DNA of 64,000 nt, taken from the NCBI GenBank assembly GCA_965234685.1, contig OZ248539.1:1674001-1738000 (forward strand). Reading direction: 5' to 3'. The first letter of the stretch is position 1; the number at the start of each line of letters is the position of its first letter. Below the pieces are notes generated by a model. That model ran no database searches. It was not told the origin of the DNA and saw nothing but the letters and a program-made list of their open reading frames with translations. This document shows, piece after piece, positions 20,226 to 27,906 of this stretch. A program made the translations under genes and the position numbers. This stretch comes from Fimbriimonas planktonicus (lineage in GTDB: Bacteria > Armatimonadota > Fimbriimonadia > Fimbriimonadales > Fimbriimonadaceae).

Positions 20226-20702
20226 TCAATGCATCGCGCGATCGCCGAGCAGCAACTGAACAAACGCAATCTGACCCAAGTGATAGGTCATGTTCCAAGC
20301 GGGCAAACCCAACACATCCGCCAGGTTCATCCGCATCCCGCCGCCAAAAGGCATCACCACCTCATCCATCAGGCGCTCATCCGGAAAGTTCGCGACGATC
20401 CCGCACCATTCCGCAACCTGAACCCGCGCCTGCTCCACGCAGTCCTCCACCGTCGCCATCCGCGCACTCGCCTCACGCATCGCCAAACGGTCGTGGTCGG
20501 TAAAGCTGGGCACTTCCCCGTCCAACGCAATCGGCTTCAGCCAGTCAATCGCCACCGCCAACTCCCGCATCTGGTCCAGCACGCTCCGTGCCGCCCCACC
20601 GGGAGACCAATCCCGCTTATCCTCCGAAACGGCAAGCGCCGAACGACATACGTCGTCCAGCGCCTTCTGAGTCTGCCTAACCAACTGATCTTGGTATCGC
20701 AT
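20226..20702 (-). CDS. DinB-like (DUF664/DinB_2) four-helix protein
   Basis: The 158-residue, helix-rich protein has the DinB-superfamily layout. The N-terminal helix contains a D-W-x-P-x-G-A-R-S-V-L-D-Q-M segment near residues 31-44, and a late N-M-T-Y-H-L-G-Q-I segment near 137-145 supplies the usual metal-binding His. The middle His of the triad is not certain. Members act as metal-dependent thiol transferases or have no known role. The ATG lies 6 bp after the transaldolase stop, so the two are probably co-transcribed. Confidence 0.7.
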   Translation of the reverse strand: MRYQDQLVRQTQKALDDVCRSALAVSEDKRDWSPGGAARSVLDQMRELAVAIDWLKPIALDGEVPSFTDHDRLAMREASARMATVEDCVEQARVQVAEWCGIVANFPDERLMDEVVMPFGGGMRMNLADVLGLPAWNMTYHLGQIAFVQLLLGDRAMH

Positions 20703-20708
20703 ACGAAC

Positions 20709-21368
20709 CTATTCCAGGATGTGCAAGCCCGCCGCATTCCAGTCCGCAAGGAATCGCTGCAAACCAGAATCGGTCAGAGGATGCTTGAACAGCATCTCAA
20801 TCACCTTGAAAGGCATCGTCGCCACGTGTGCACCCGCGCGAACACTCTCCAGCACGTGCAAAGGATGCCGAACGCTGGCAACCAACACTTCACTATCGAA
20901 TCCGTAGGTCTCAACCATCGAGACCGTGTCCCGAACCGCGTCCATCCCTTCCAAGGTCAAATCGTCAACTCGGCCAACGAAGTTCGAAATGTACGTCGCT
21001 CCCGCCTTCGCGGCCAGCAATGCCTGACCGACCGTGAACACCAAGGTCACGTTCGTCTTGATGTCCCGACGAGTCAGTTCCGAAACCAGCCGAATACCAG
21101 GCTCAATCAGAGGAACCTTTACCACCACGTTCGGCGCGAAGCTGCTGACATATAGCGCTTCCTTCAGCATCGTGTCGTAGTCCGTCGCAACCACCTCTGC
21201 GCTGATGTCGCCTTCCGGCAAGATCTTGCAAATCTCCTGGACCGTCTCCTTGAAGCCGCGCCCGCTCTTTGCAATCAGGGTCGGATTCGTGGTCACGCCA
21301 TCGATAATTCCAAGCTCTGCTGCCTTCTCGACTTCCTTCACATCACCGGTATCAACAAATAACTTCAC
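20709..21368 (-). CDS. Transaldolase / fructose-6-phosphate aldolase (TalC/MipB type)
   Basis: The 219-residue protein is a small single-domain class I aldolase. Its hallmarks are KLFVDTGDVKEV, DGVTTNPTLIAKSGR near 24-38, the Schiff-base Lys in VVVKVPLIEPG near 93, and TLVFTVGQALLAAKAGA. It acts in the non-oxidative pentose phosphate pathway or cleaves fructose 6-phosphate. Sequence alone does not separate these two subgroups firmly, and transaldolase is the more common role. The start is GTG at 21368, 6 nt after a TAGAAT -10 box. Confidence 0.93.
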   Translation of the reverse strand: MKLFVDTGDVKEVEKAAELGIIDGVTTNPTLIAKSGRGFKETVQEICKILPEGDISAEVVATDYDTMLKEALYVSSFAPNVVVKVPLIEPGIRLVSELTRRDIKTNVTLVFTVGQALLAAKAGATYISNFVGRVDDLTLEGMDAVRDTVSMVETYGFDSEVLVASVRHPLHVLESVRAGAHVATMPFKVIEMLFKHPLTDSGLQRFLADWNAAGLHILE

Positions 21369-21374
21369 AACCGC

Positions 21375-21380
21375 ATTCTA
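21375..21380 (-). promoter_or_regulatory. -10 box of the transaldolase gene (leaderless pattern)
   Basis: TAGAAT on the minus strand ends 6 nt before the GTG start, too close for a ribosome-binding site. Confidence 0.5.
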
Positions 21381-21433
21381 CTTTCGACACCCACCCGGGT
21401 CGCAACCAATACTCACCCATACTAAAACGATCA

Positions 21434-22738
21434 ATGCGAAGGTTTACCGATACCATCGTGGCCCCCTTCACCGGCCCGGGACCCGCTGCCGTCACCGGCT
21501 ACCGAATCTCCGGCCCCGACGCCTGGCTCATCGGCGCAACCCTTGCTAACAACCAACCCGCCGAACCCGAGCCGATGCGGGCCTACGTGCAAACCCTTAC
21601 TACCGGCGAGCTCGGAGTCCTCATCTTTTATCCCGAAGGCAAAAGCTACACCGGAGACCAAACCGTCGAACTCTTCGCCCACGGCTCCACCGCATCACAA
21701 CAACTCATCCTCGCTGCCGCCATCGAAAACGGAGCCCGCACCGCCAAGCCCGGCGAATTCACCGAGCGCGCCTTCCTAAATGGTCGTCTCGAACTCACCC
21801 AAGCCGAAGCCGTGGCCGAAATGATCGCCGCCGACTCCCCCGAGTTCTTCGCCCTCGCCCGCGACTCGCACCAGGGCCGACTCCGAACCCAAGTTTCCGA
21901 GCTCCGCGAAGCCTGGCTCGACCTCCTCGCCAAAGTCGAAGCCAGCACCGACTTTAGCGAAGAAATCGGCGACTTCGATTACGAAGCCGCCGCACAAAAA
22001 GTAAACGAAGTCAAGCCGATCCTCCAACACCTCATCGCCGACGCCGATCGCTCCGAGATCATCCGCCGCGGATTCCGCATCGCCATCGTGGGGCGGCCAA
22101 ACGTCGGCAAGTCTTCCCTGCTCAATGCCCTCATCAAGCGAGATCGCGCGATCGTTACTAACATCGCCGGCACCACGCGCGACACCCTCGAAGAATCTAT
22201 AGAGATACGCGGGCGCAAAGCCGTCCTCATCGACACCGCCGGCCTGCGCGAAACCACCGACGTCGTCGAGCTCCTCGGCATCGAACGCACCCGCCTAGAA
22301 ATCGCGGGCGCCGACCTCACCATCCTCCTCTTCGACCTAGAAACCGGCTGGACCGACGACGACCAACGCTTTGCCCGACAGTTTCGCGATGCCCTCATCG
22401 TCGGCAACAAAATCGATCTCGCCAAACCCAACTCCGAAGTCGCCCTCGGAATCTCCGCCGCCCACGGCCTCGGCTTAGAACCCCTCATCGACGTCATCGA
22501 GCAAAAGATGATCGCCGCGACCCCAAAAACCCTGGTCAACGAGCGCCACTCTGCCCTGCTCCAAACCTTTGCCGAAAACGTGAACGAGCTAGAAAACGCC
22601 CTCACCGTGCTCGTGCCGTCCGATCTGCTCTCTACTCTTCTAAGAGAAGGAATCCACGTCCTCGGCCAAATCTCCGGCGAAACTGCCAGCCCGAACATGA
22701 TCGACGAGATATTCCGCCGATTCTGCATCGGCAAATGA
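21434..22738 (+). CDS. mnmE: tRNA uridine-5-carboxymethylaminomethyl(34) synthesis GTPase MnmE
   Basis: MnmE works with MnmG to build the cmnm5 side chain on the wobble uridine of tRNAs. The 434-residue protein has the N-terminal formyl-THF-binding domain (RRFTDTIVAPFTGPG), a helical domain, an inserted Ras-like GTPase with G1 GRPNVGKSSLLN near 217-228, G3 DTAGLRET and G4 NKID, and the C-terminal FCIGK whose Cys is needed for modification. It is slightly shorter than the 450-460 residues common elsewhere. It leads a run with grpE and glmM. Confidence 0.96.
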   Translation: MRRFTDTIVAPFTGPGPAAVTGYRISGPDAWLIGATLANNQPAEPEPMRAYVQTLTTGELGVLIFYPEGKSYTGDQTVELFAHGSTASQQLILAAAIENGARTAKPGEFTERAFLNGRLELTQAEAVAEMIAADSPEFFALARDSHQGRLRTQVSELREAWLDLLAKVEASTDFSEEIGDFDYEAAAQKVNEVKPILQHLIADADRSEIIRRGFRIAIVGRPNVGKSSLLNALIKRDRAIVTNIAGTTRDTLEESIEIRGRKAVLIDTAGLRETTDVVELLGIERTRLEIAGADLTILLFDLETGWTDDDQRFARQFRDALIVGNKIDLAKPNSEVALGISAAHGLGLEPLIDVIEQKMIAATPKTLVNERHSALLQTFAENVNELENALTVLVPSDLLSTLLREGIHVLGQISGETASPNMIDEIFRRFCIGK

Positions 22739-22753
22739 TCCGCCAGTAAACTC

Positions 22754-23320
22754 ATGCGTATGAGCGAAGATATGCGACCGGATTCTGACGAGACCACCGA
22801 AGCGACCCTCGACCAAGAAGTCAACATGGATCCAGGCCCAGATGAGGAAGTCATCCCGACCGACGACGCCGTCATCCAGCAGCTTCAAATCGAGAAAGCC
22901 GAACTCCACGATCAGCTCCTGCGCTTGCAAGCCGAGTTCATCAACTACCGCCGCCTGCAAGAAACCCGCATCGCCCAAGATCGAAAGTTCGCCACCGAGC
23001 GCCTCGTCCGCGAACTCCTCCCCGTTCTCGACAACTTCGAGCGCACCGTGCGCCACCTCTCCGCTGGCACCCCCGTCGAGCAAATGATCGACGGAATCCA
23101 AGCTGTCGAAAAGCAGTTCATGACCGTCCTCCAGGGCCAAGGCGTCACCCGAATCGCCAGCATCGGCGAGAGCTTTAACCCCGAAATCCACGAAGCCATC
23201 GGAATCGTGGAATCGAACGAACACGAAGAAGGCACCGTTCTAGAAGAAGTAGAAGCCGGATTCCGCATCGCCGAACGCATCATCCGCCCCGCGCGAGTAA
23301 AGGTGTCAAAGCCAGCATGA
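22754..23320 (+). CDS. grpE: Nucleotide exchange factor GrpE
   Basis: The 188-residue protein releases ADP from DnaK. An acidic N-terminal tail precedes a long coiled-coil (about residues 35-95, LRLQAEFINYRRLQETRI). The compact beta-domain with FNPEIHEAIGIVES and an ending of ERIIRPARVKVSKP follows, typical of GrpE. It begins 16 bp after mnmE and overlaps glmM by 4 bp. dnaK and dnaJ are not adjacent. A second ATG two codons in could be used instead. Confidence 0.94.
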   Translation: MRMSEDMRPDSDETTEATLDQEVNMDPGPDEEVIPTDDAVIQQLQIEKAELHDQLLRLQAEFINYRRLQETRIAQDRKFATERLVRELLPVLDNFERTVRHLSAGTPVEQMIDGIQAVEKQFMTVLQGQGVTRIASIGESFNPEIHEAIGIVESNEHEEGTVLEEVEAGFRIAERIIRPARVKVSKPA

Positions 23321-24693
23321 GCCGCAAACACTTCGGCACCGACGGCGTCCGCGGCGTCGCCAACCAAAAACTCACCCCCGAACTCGCGTTCCAACTCGGA
23401 CTAGGCGCCGCCCGCTGGCTCCGCGCCACTGGCCAACCGCTCCAAGCCGTCATCTGCCGGGACACCCGGCGCTCCGGCCCGATGCTCGCCGCCGCCATCT
23501 CGGCCGGCCTCGCGTCAGAAGGCGTTTCCGTCACCGACATCGGCGTCGCCCCAACCCCGACCGTTTCCTTCCTTGCCCGAACCGGCGAGTACGGACTCGG
23601 GGTCGTCGTCTCCGCTTCCCACAATCCGGCCCCCGATAACGGTATCAAATTCTTCGGCCACGACGGCAAAAAGCTCCCCGACGAAGCCGAAATCGCCATC
23701 GAAGCGGGAATGACCGCCGACACAACCCGACCCACCGGCGGCGCAATCGGCTACATCAATGCCGACGCCAGCGGCGTCGAGGCGTATCTCCAGTTCCTCG
23801 AAGCCCAGGTCCCCGAACGACTGGAAGGACTCAAAGTCGTCCTAGACGCCGCAAATGGTGCCGGGTACGAACTCGCTCCGCAAATCCTCCGCCGACTCGG
23901 CGCCGAAGCCATCACCATCGGCAACGATCCCGGTGACGGAACCACCATCAACGCGCAAGGCGGAGCGACTAAACCCCAAACCGTCCAAGCCGCGACCGTG
24001 GAGCACGGAGCCGAGTTCGGAATCGCCCTCGATGGCGATGCCGACCGCGCTGTCTTCAGCGATACTCTCGGCCGACTCATCAACGGCGACCGAACCATGG
24101 CCATGTGGGCCCGCCAGGCACAGCTTGATGGCGAGCTGAACCCAAGTGTCGTGGTCGGAACCGTGATGTCGAACATGGGCTTCGAGCAATATCTCGTCCA
24201 AAACGGCATCCAGCTCGACCGCGCCAAGGTCGGAGATAAGTACGTCGCCCAGCAAATCACCGCCACCAGCGCCCGCATCGGCGGCGAGCAAAGCGGCCAC
24301 GTCATCTTCCCCGAACTCGCCCCCACCGGAGATGGCCTTCAAACCATGCTCCAAACCCTCCGCGTCCTCAAACGCTCCGGTCGCCCCTCCCGCGAAATCT
24401 TCGACGACTTCGCCAACTGGCCCCAGCTGCTGATCAACATCGCCGTGGAAAGCAAAGACGGCTGGGAAGACCTCCTAGCCGCCGACCTCGCCACCGCCGA
24501 AGAAAAACTGACCGGCCGCGGCCGAGTCAACGTCCGCCCCAGCGGCACCCAACCTATGATCCGCGTCATGGTGGAAGCGGATGACGTCACGCTAAGAGAC
24601 GAACTAGCCACCCTCCTCGCCGACCGACTAGTCTCCGGCCTAAACGGCCACATCGAAGGCAAAGTAGACCTAACCCACGAACTAGGCGACTAG
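23317..24693 (+). CDS. glmM: Phosphoglucosamine mutase
   Basis: GlmM converts glucosamine 6-phosphate to glucosamine 1-phosphate on the way to UDP-GlcNAc, the precursor of peptidoglycan and of the sugar made by the wecB operon further along. The 458-residue protein has the phosphoserine loop VVSASHNPAPDNGIKFFG near 92-109, the metal loop DGDADR near 240, the sugar loop GGEQSGH near 323, and the phosphate-binding RPSGTQPMIRV near 408. The ATG lies inside the end of grpE (4-bp overlap). Confidence 0.96.
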   Translation: MSRKHFGTDGVRGVANQKLTPELAFQLGLGAARWLRATGQPLQAVICRDTRRSGPMLAAAISAGLASEGVSVTDIGVAPTPTVSFLARTGEYGLGVVVSASHNPAPDNGIKFFGHDGKKLPDEAEIAIEAGMTADTTRPTGGAIGYINADASGVEAYLQFLEAQVPERLEGLKVVLDAANGAGYELAPQILRRLGAEAITIGNDPGDGTTINAQGGATKPQTVQAATVEHGAEFGIALDGDADRAVFSDTLGRLINGDRTMAMWARQAQLDGELNPSVVVGTVMSNMGFEQYLVQNGIQLDRAKVGDKYVAQQITATSARIGGEQSGHVIFPELAPTGDGLQTMLQTLRVLKRSGRPSREIFDDFANWPQLLINIAVESKDGWEDLLAADLATAEEKLTGRGRVNVRPSGTQPMIRVMVEADDVTLRDELATLLADRLVSGLNGHIEGKVDLTHELGD

Positions 24694-24703
24694 CCCATCG
24701 TTT

Positions 24704-24815
24704 GAACCCCCTCTCCATTCCGATGGAGAGGGGGCAGGGGGTGAGGAAAACGAGCAGCCAAAATCCGCGCGAACCCCATCGCCACCCCGATGGAGAGGGG
24801 GCAGGGGGTGAGGAA
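24704..24815. repeat. Palindromic repeat pair upstream of the DUF559 gene (copies 1 and 2)
   Basis: Two 44-bp units, each holding CCCCTCTCCAT...ATGGAGAGGGGG followed by GGGGTGAGGA, are spaced about 67 bp apart with a related linker. Copy 1 is a near-perfect palindrome. Copy 2 (from 24771) has a diverged left arm. Confidence 0.85.
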
Positions 24816-24847
24816 TCCGCCCAGACGCAACTAGGTAACCTAACCCC

Positions 24848-25300
24848 GTGCCGATCAATCGCTCCCCCAAAGCGACTACCCAAGCTCGAGCCGCAAGAAA
24901 AAGGCCCTCCGTCGCAGAAAAAGTCATGTGGTCGATCGTCCGCGACTCAAAACTCGGCTTCAAATTCAAACGCGAACACCCAATCGGCCGCTACCGCCTC
25001 GACTTCTATTGCCACGAAGCAATGCTAGCGGTTGAGCTCGACGGAGAACAGCACGACCCGGCCAAGGACGCGGAACGCGACGCCATCCTCGCCGACTACG
25101 GCATCCTCGTCTTCCGAATCCCCAACGTACTGTTCTTCAACCTAACCGAAGAACAAACCCCGGATTTCGTAGCTGAACTCGTCCAAATCTGCGAAACCCG
25201 AGCCAACCGAAAAGGTCGCGCGAACCCGTTTGAACCCCCTCTCCATTCCGATGGAGAGGGGGCAGGGGGTGAGGATTCCGCCCAGCCAAAACCCGCGTGA
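24848..25300 (+). CDS. DUF559 (Vsr-like) endonuclease-domain protein
   Basis: The 150-residue protein carries a restriction-endonuclease-like fold: Glu24 in the first helix, RYRLDFYC with Asp52, and VELDGEQHD with Glu63 and His69. This is the PD-(D/E)xK core of DUF559. The conserved domain ends near residue 126. The last 24 residues are read through the flanking palindromic repeat and look non-functional. The start is GTG at 24848. The gene is framed by a pair of the same repeats on each side, an arrangement also seen for DUF559 genes in other bacteria. The role is unknown; DNA nicking is expected from the fold. Confidence 0.85.
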   Translation: MPINRSPKATTQARAARKRPSVAEKVMWSIVRDSKLGFKFKREHPIGRYRLDFYCHEAMLAVELDGEQHDPAKDAERDAILADYGILVFRIPNVLFFNLTEEQTPDFVAELVQICETRANRKGRANPFEPPLHSDGEGAGGEDSAQPKPA

Positions 25301-25342
25301 ACCCCCTCTCCGTTCCGACGGAGAGGGGGCAGGGGGTGAGGA
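25232..25342. repeat. Palindromic repeat pair downstream of the DUF559 gene (copies 3 and 4)
   Basis: Two further units of the 44-bp palindrome, 67 bp apart, repeat the order seen upstream. Copy 3 lies inside the DUF559 reading frame and copy 4 begins at its stop. Copy 4 has compensating changes in both arms (CGTTCCGACG), which preserves the hairpin. Confidence 0.9.
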
Positions 25343-25367
25343 AAACGAACAGCCGCAACTCGTACCT

Positions 25368-25679
25368 TCAACTTGAACTAAACCGCCTCCCAACCCACTT
25401 AAACACAAGCAACGGATGCACCACCAACAGCAGTCCACACGTGATGATCCAAACCTGCTGATCCCCCTCCAAAAACGTGCTCCGCAATGTGAAAAACAAG
25501 AGAACCGCAAGCAACAAATACATGCCCGCGACCGCAAACTCAACCGACGGATGGGTCAGAGGCAAATCTACAAAAACGAATAGCAAGCACAACAGCCGGG
25601 AAAAGATCAACAGTGCGCCAACATTGCTAAGTACCGCGACCTTCCGCGCGGGCAATTGGCTCTTCAAAGATCGAATCAC
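25368..25679 (-). CDS. Small membrane protein, unknown
   Basis: The 103-residue protein is mostly hydrophobic with about three membrane segments (near 16-37, 45-64 and 75-92) and basic loops. I do not recognise a family. The gene is supported by a near-perfect ribosome-binding site, AAAGGAGGT at 25690-25698, placed for the GTG start at 25679. It ends just beyond the repeat flanking the DUF559 gene. Confidence 0.65.
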   Translation of the reverse strand: MIRSLKSQLPARKVAVLSNVGALLIFSRLLCLLFVFVDLPLTHPSVEFAVAGMYLLLAVLLFFTLRSTFLEGDQQVWIITCGLLLVVHPLLVFKWVGRRFSSS

Positions 25680-25689
25680 TCTACTGTAA

Positions 25690-25698
25690 ACCTCCTTT
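25690..25698 (-). promoter_or_regulatory. Strong Shine-Dalgarno of the small membrane protein
   Basis: AAAGGAGGT on the minus strand matches the 16S tail over nine bases, about 10 nt from the GTG start. Most genes in this window lack such a site. Confidence 0.7.
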
Positions 25699-25781
25699 AC
25701 TACTAGAGAAAGTCAAGTGCCAATCATAAAGCCCAAGACCTACTCGAAGCAGTCCGTCACTTCCATCCAACGGTAGAAAGC

Positions 25782-26159
25782 TCATGGCTTTGGAAAAGAG
25801 CAAATCGTAATGACTCCTATCCAGCCCATCACCGTATTCTCGCTCTTGAAGCAACATATGGCCAACCCAGTCGTCGCGAACGCCGGTACCAGTGCATAGT
25901 TGTTGTGGGCGGCACCAAAACCGAATATCACGCAACTAATTGCGCTTGTCACAAGCGCGCACTTAAATGCTAACTGATGCTCCTCGCGCATAGGATTTCG
26001 GCACCAAATCGCAAGCACCAACATCCCCGCCGCCAAAAAACTTCCCGCGAGATGGTGATCCAGTTTGGAAAACACACTCCCAACAACCGCCACAAACATA
26101 GGAACCCCCACCGGCACCTTGCTCAACGACAGCGCTGCAACCTGCTCCCACAGTCTCAT
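25782..26159 (-). CDS. Small membrane protein, unknown
   Basis: The 125-residue frame encodes three to four hydrophobic segments separated by short loops with an HH pair and a basic NPMREEH loop. No family is recognised. The ATG at 26159 is preferred to a TTG two codons earlier. It precedes the membrane gene at 25368 on the same strand, with about 100 bp between them. The coding pattern and hydrophobicity support a real gene, but less firmly than its neighbour. Confidence 0.5.
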   Translation of the reverse strand: MRLWEQVAALSLSKVPVGVPMFVAVVGSVFSKLDHHLAGSFLAAGMLVLAIWCRNPMREEHQLAFKCALVTSAISCVIFGFGAAHNNYALVPAFATTGLAICCFKSENTVMGWIGVITICSFPKP

Positions 26160-26274
26160 CCCCAAAAGCGCTCTCCAATACCCATCCTAACTAGGCTCGA
26201 CCAGAACAACTGCCACAAATATTCTGACCGAACCGAAACCCCAAAACCCTTCCATCTGATCCCAAAGCCTCAAA

Positions 26275-27060
26275 CCCGAACCCCCGAACAAATCCGAACC
26301 AACCCGAACGCAGCGGAAAGTAGCTCACCCGTCCCGGGTGAGTTCGCGTAGCCGCAAATAAACAACCGGCCCACAACTCGAAATACCCCGGTAGGGGTCA
26401 AAGAAGGTAGCCAGGCATTGAAGATGCCTGAACAGCCAACCCAACCCGCAAAAGTCCGAGGAGCAAAGCGCCCCCTGCCCGGCCGCAAACCCCCGCCACT
26501 CCCAACGTCGTAGCGCAACCCCCATCAACCAAAGAGCCGAACCCCCCAAAACAAACCCGAACCCCCGAACAAATCCGAACCAACCCGAACGAAGCGGAAA
26601 CTAGCTCACCCGTCCCGGGTGAGTTCGAATAGCCGCAATAGAGCAACCGGGCCAAAATTCGAGTTACCCCGGTAGGGGTTAAAGAAGGTAGCCAGGCATT
26701 GAAAATGCCTGGTAGCCCAACCCGACCCGCAAAAGTCCGAGGAGCGCAGCGACCCCCGCGCGGCCGCAAACCCCCGCCACTCCCAACGTCGTAGCGCACC
26801 CCCCATCAACCAAAGAGCCGTACCCGCCCCAAAACAAACCCGAACCCCCGAACAAATCCGAACCAACCCGAACGCAGCGGAAAGTAGCTCACCCGTCTCG
26901 GGTGAGTTCGAATAGCCGCAAGTCCGCAACCGGGCCACAAACCCGAACTACCCCGGCAGGGGTCAAAGAAGGTAGCCAGGCATTGAAAATGCCTGGACAG
27001 CCAACTCGACCCGCCAAAGTCCGAGGAGCGCAGCGACCCCCGCGCGAACGGAAACTACCG
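26275..27060. repeat. Tandem array of a ~282-bp repeat (about 2.8 copies)
   Basis: The unit starting CCCGAACCCCCGAACAAATC recurs at 26275, 26556 and 26839, a period of 281-283 bp. The third copy breaks off near 27060. Each unit contains small palindromes: CTCACCCGTCCCGGGTGAG, ACCCCGGTAGGGGT and CAGGCATTGAAAATGCCTG. Long open frames cross it on the minus strand, but they repeat with the unit and look like chance frames in a C-rich repeat. The flanks 26166-26274 and 27061-27126 hold no gene I can support. Confidence 0.9.
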
Positions 27061-27127
27061 ACCAAACACGTTCCGTAGAGCAAGTCCCATCCCTTCGAGC
27101 ACCAATCTCTTCAGCAGGCTCAAAGCC

Positions 27128-27177
27128 TAGGGGCAGGGGGTGAGGATTCCGTCCAGCCAAGACCGGCGCGAACCCCT
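27128..27177. repeat. Partial fifth copy of the DUF559-associated repeat
   Basis: AGGGGCAGGGGGTGAGGATT and the linker CCAGCCAAGACCGGCGCGAA match the right half of the repeat around the DUF559 gene. The left arm is missing. Confidence 0.75.
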
Positions 27178-27364
27178 ACCTCGGAAGAACAATCACCCGA
27201 AGCACTGCGAAAATCCCAAAGCACAAGGCACCACACATGCCCGGCAGAAGGACTCGAAACTCCGGACTCAGATTCGGCACTCGCCGAGAAATTCCGACCC
27301 CAAAAATCAGACCCACTAAACTCGAGCCCAAAAACATCTGATTTAGAGAATCCTCGCCCGCCAT
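27176..27364 (-). CDS. Very small membrane protein, unknown
   Basis: A 62-residue frame with two hydrophobic segments (about 11-24 and 43-60) begins at an ATG two bases after the stop of the preceding membrane gene, which suggests coupled translation. A longer frame to 27625 exists but would overlap that gene, so the short form is preferred. No family is recognised, and it may simply be a chance frame. Confidence 0.4.
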   Translation of the reverse strand: MAGEDSLNQMFLGSSLVGLIFGVGISRRVPNLSPEFRVLLPGMCGALCFGIFAVLRVIVLPR

Positions 27365-27366
27365 CC

Positions 27367-27699
27367 CTAACCCGTCACCATCGAAGCGAACGCCTCCAGA
27401 ATCGGTCGAGACCGCAGAGCCATCACGATCGCAATATGCCCCACGCCGCCTAGCACGGCAAACGAGATCGCTCCAACCTTGCCAAGCCCAAGGTCCCTCG
27501 CCGTCTGATTTAATACGTGAATCAGCAACGACCCAGACAGTGCGAACACTAACCCCATCGAAGCCGCAAAGAACCAGCCCAGCGCATAAACGCCCAGCAT
27601 AACAATCAGCGTCCCGCCGATCCACCTTGTCGTCGTAATCGGCTTCTCCGCAACCTCCTCCACCGCCCTAGTACAGCACTTTGCAACAACCAATTGCAA
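27367..27699 (-). CDS. Small membrane protein, unknown
   Basis: The 110-residue protein has three hydrophobic stretches (about 27-50, 51-62 and 75-95). The frame begins at TTG at 27699; an internal GTG about a dozen codons later is an alternative. No family is recognised. It lies between the tandem-repeat array and the TIR gene and is followed directly by another tiny membrane gene. The spacer 27700-27906 shows no feature. Confidence 0.5.
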   Translation of the reverse strand: MQLVVAKCCTRAVEEVAEKPITTTRWIGGTLIVMLGVYALGWFFAASMGLVFALSGSLLIHVLNQTARDLGLGKVGAISFAVLGGVGHIAIVMALRSRPILEAFASMVTG

Positions 27700-27906
27700 T
27701 CATGAAGGTCAAGAGGCCAACCACCATACCCTGGTATTTCGGCGATGCATGTCACCCTACGTGTGACCGCGCGCAAATGAATCGCCTATACAACTCTGCA
27801 AATCGCATCGCTGCGTCAAACCTAACTTCATAACCATAGTTTCGACATTGCCGCTTTTAATCGAAGGAAAGCCGACCTCTGATTCAATCGCCTTACTAGG
27901 ATGAAA

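Noticed and set aside
21979..22875. 298-codon frame opposite mnmE and grpE
   Set aside because: Ser/Arg-rich shadow of the mnmE coding strand.
24704..25342. Insertion sequence around DUF559
   Set aside because: No transposase is present and no target-site duplication is visible; the repeats are in pairs rather than terminal inverted repeats.
24587..25543. Frames with SPPAPSPSEWRGG-like translations
   Set aside because: These are translations of the palindromic repeat around the DUF559 gene and are spurious.
26275..27060. CRISPR array
   Set aside because: The units are about 282 bp with no short repeat and unique-spacer structure.
26190..27160. Four minus-strand frames of 60-133 codons with similar endings
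   Set aside because: They repeat with the 282-bp unit, and their similarity is that of the DNA repeat.
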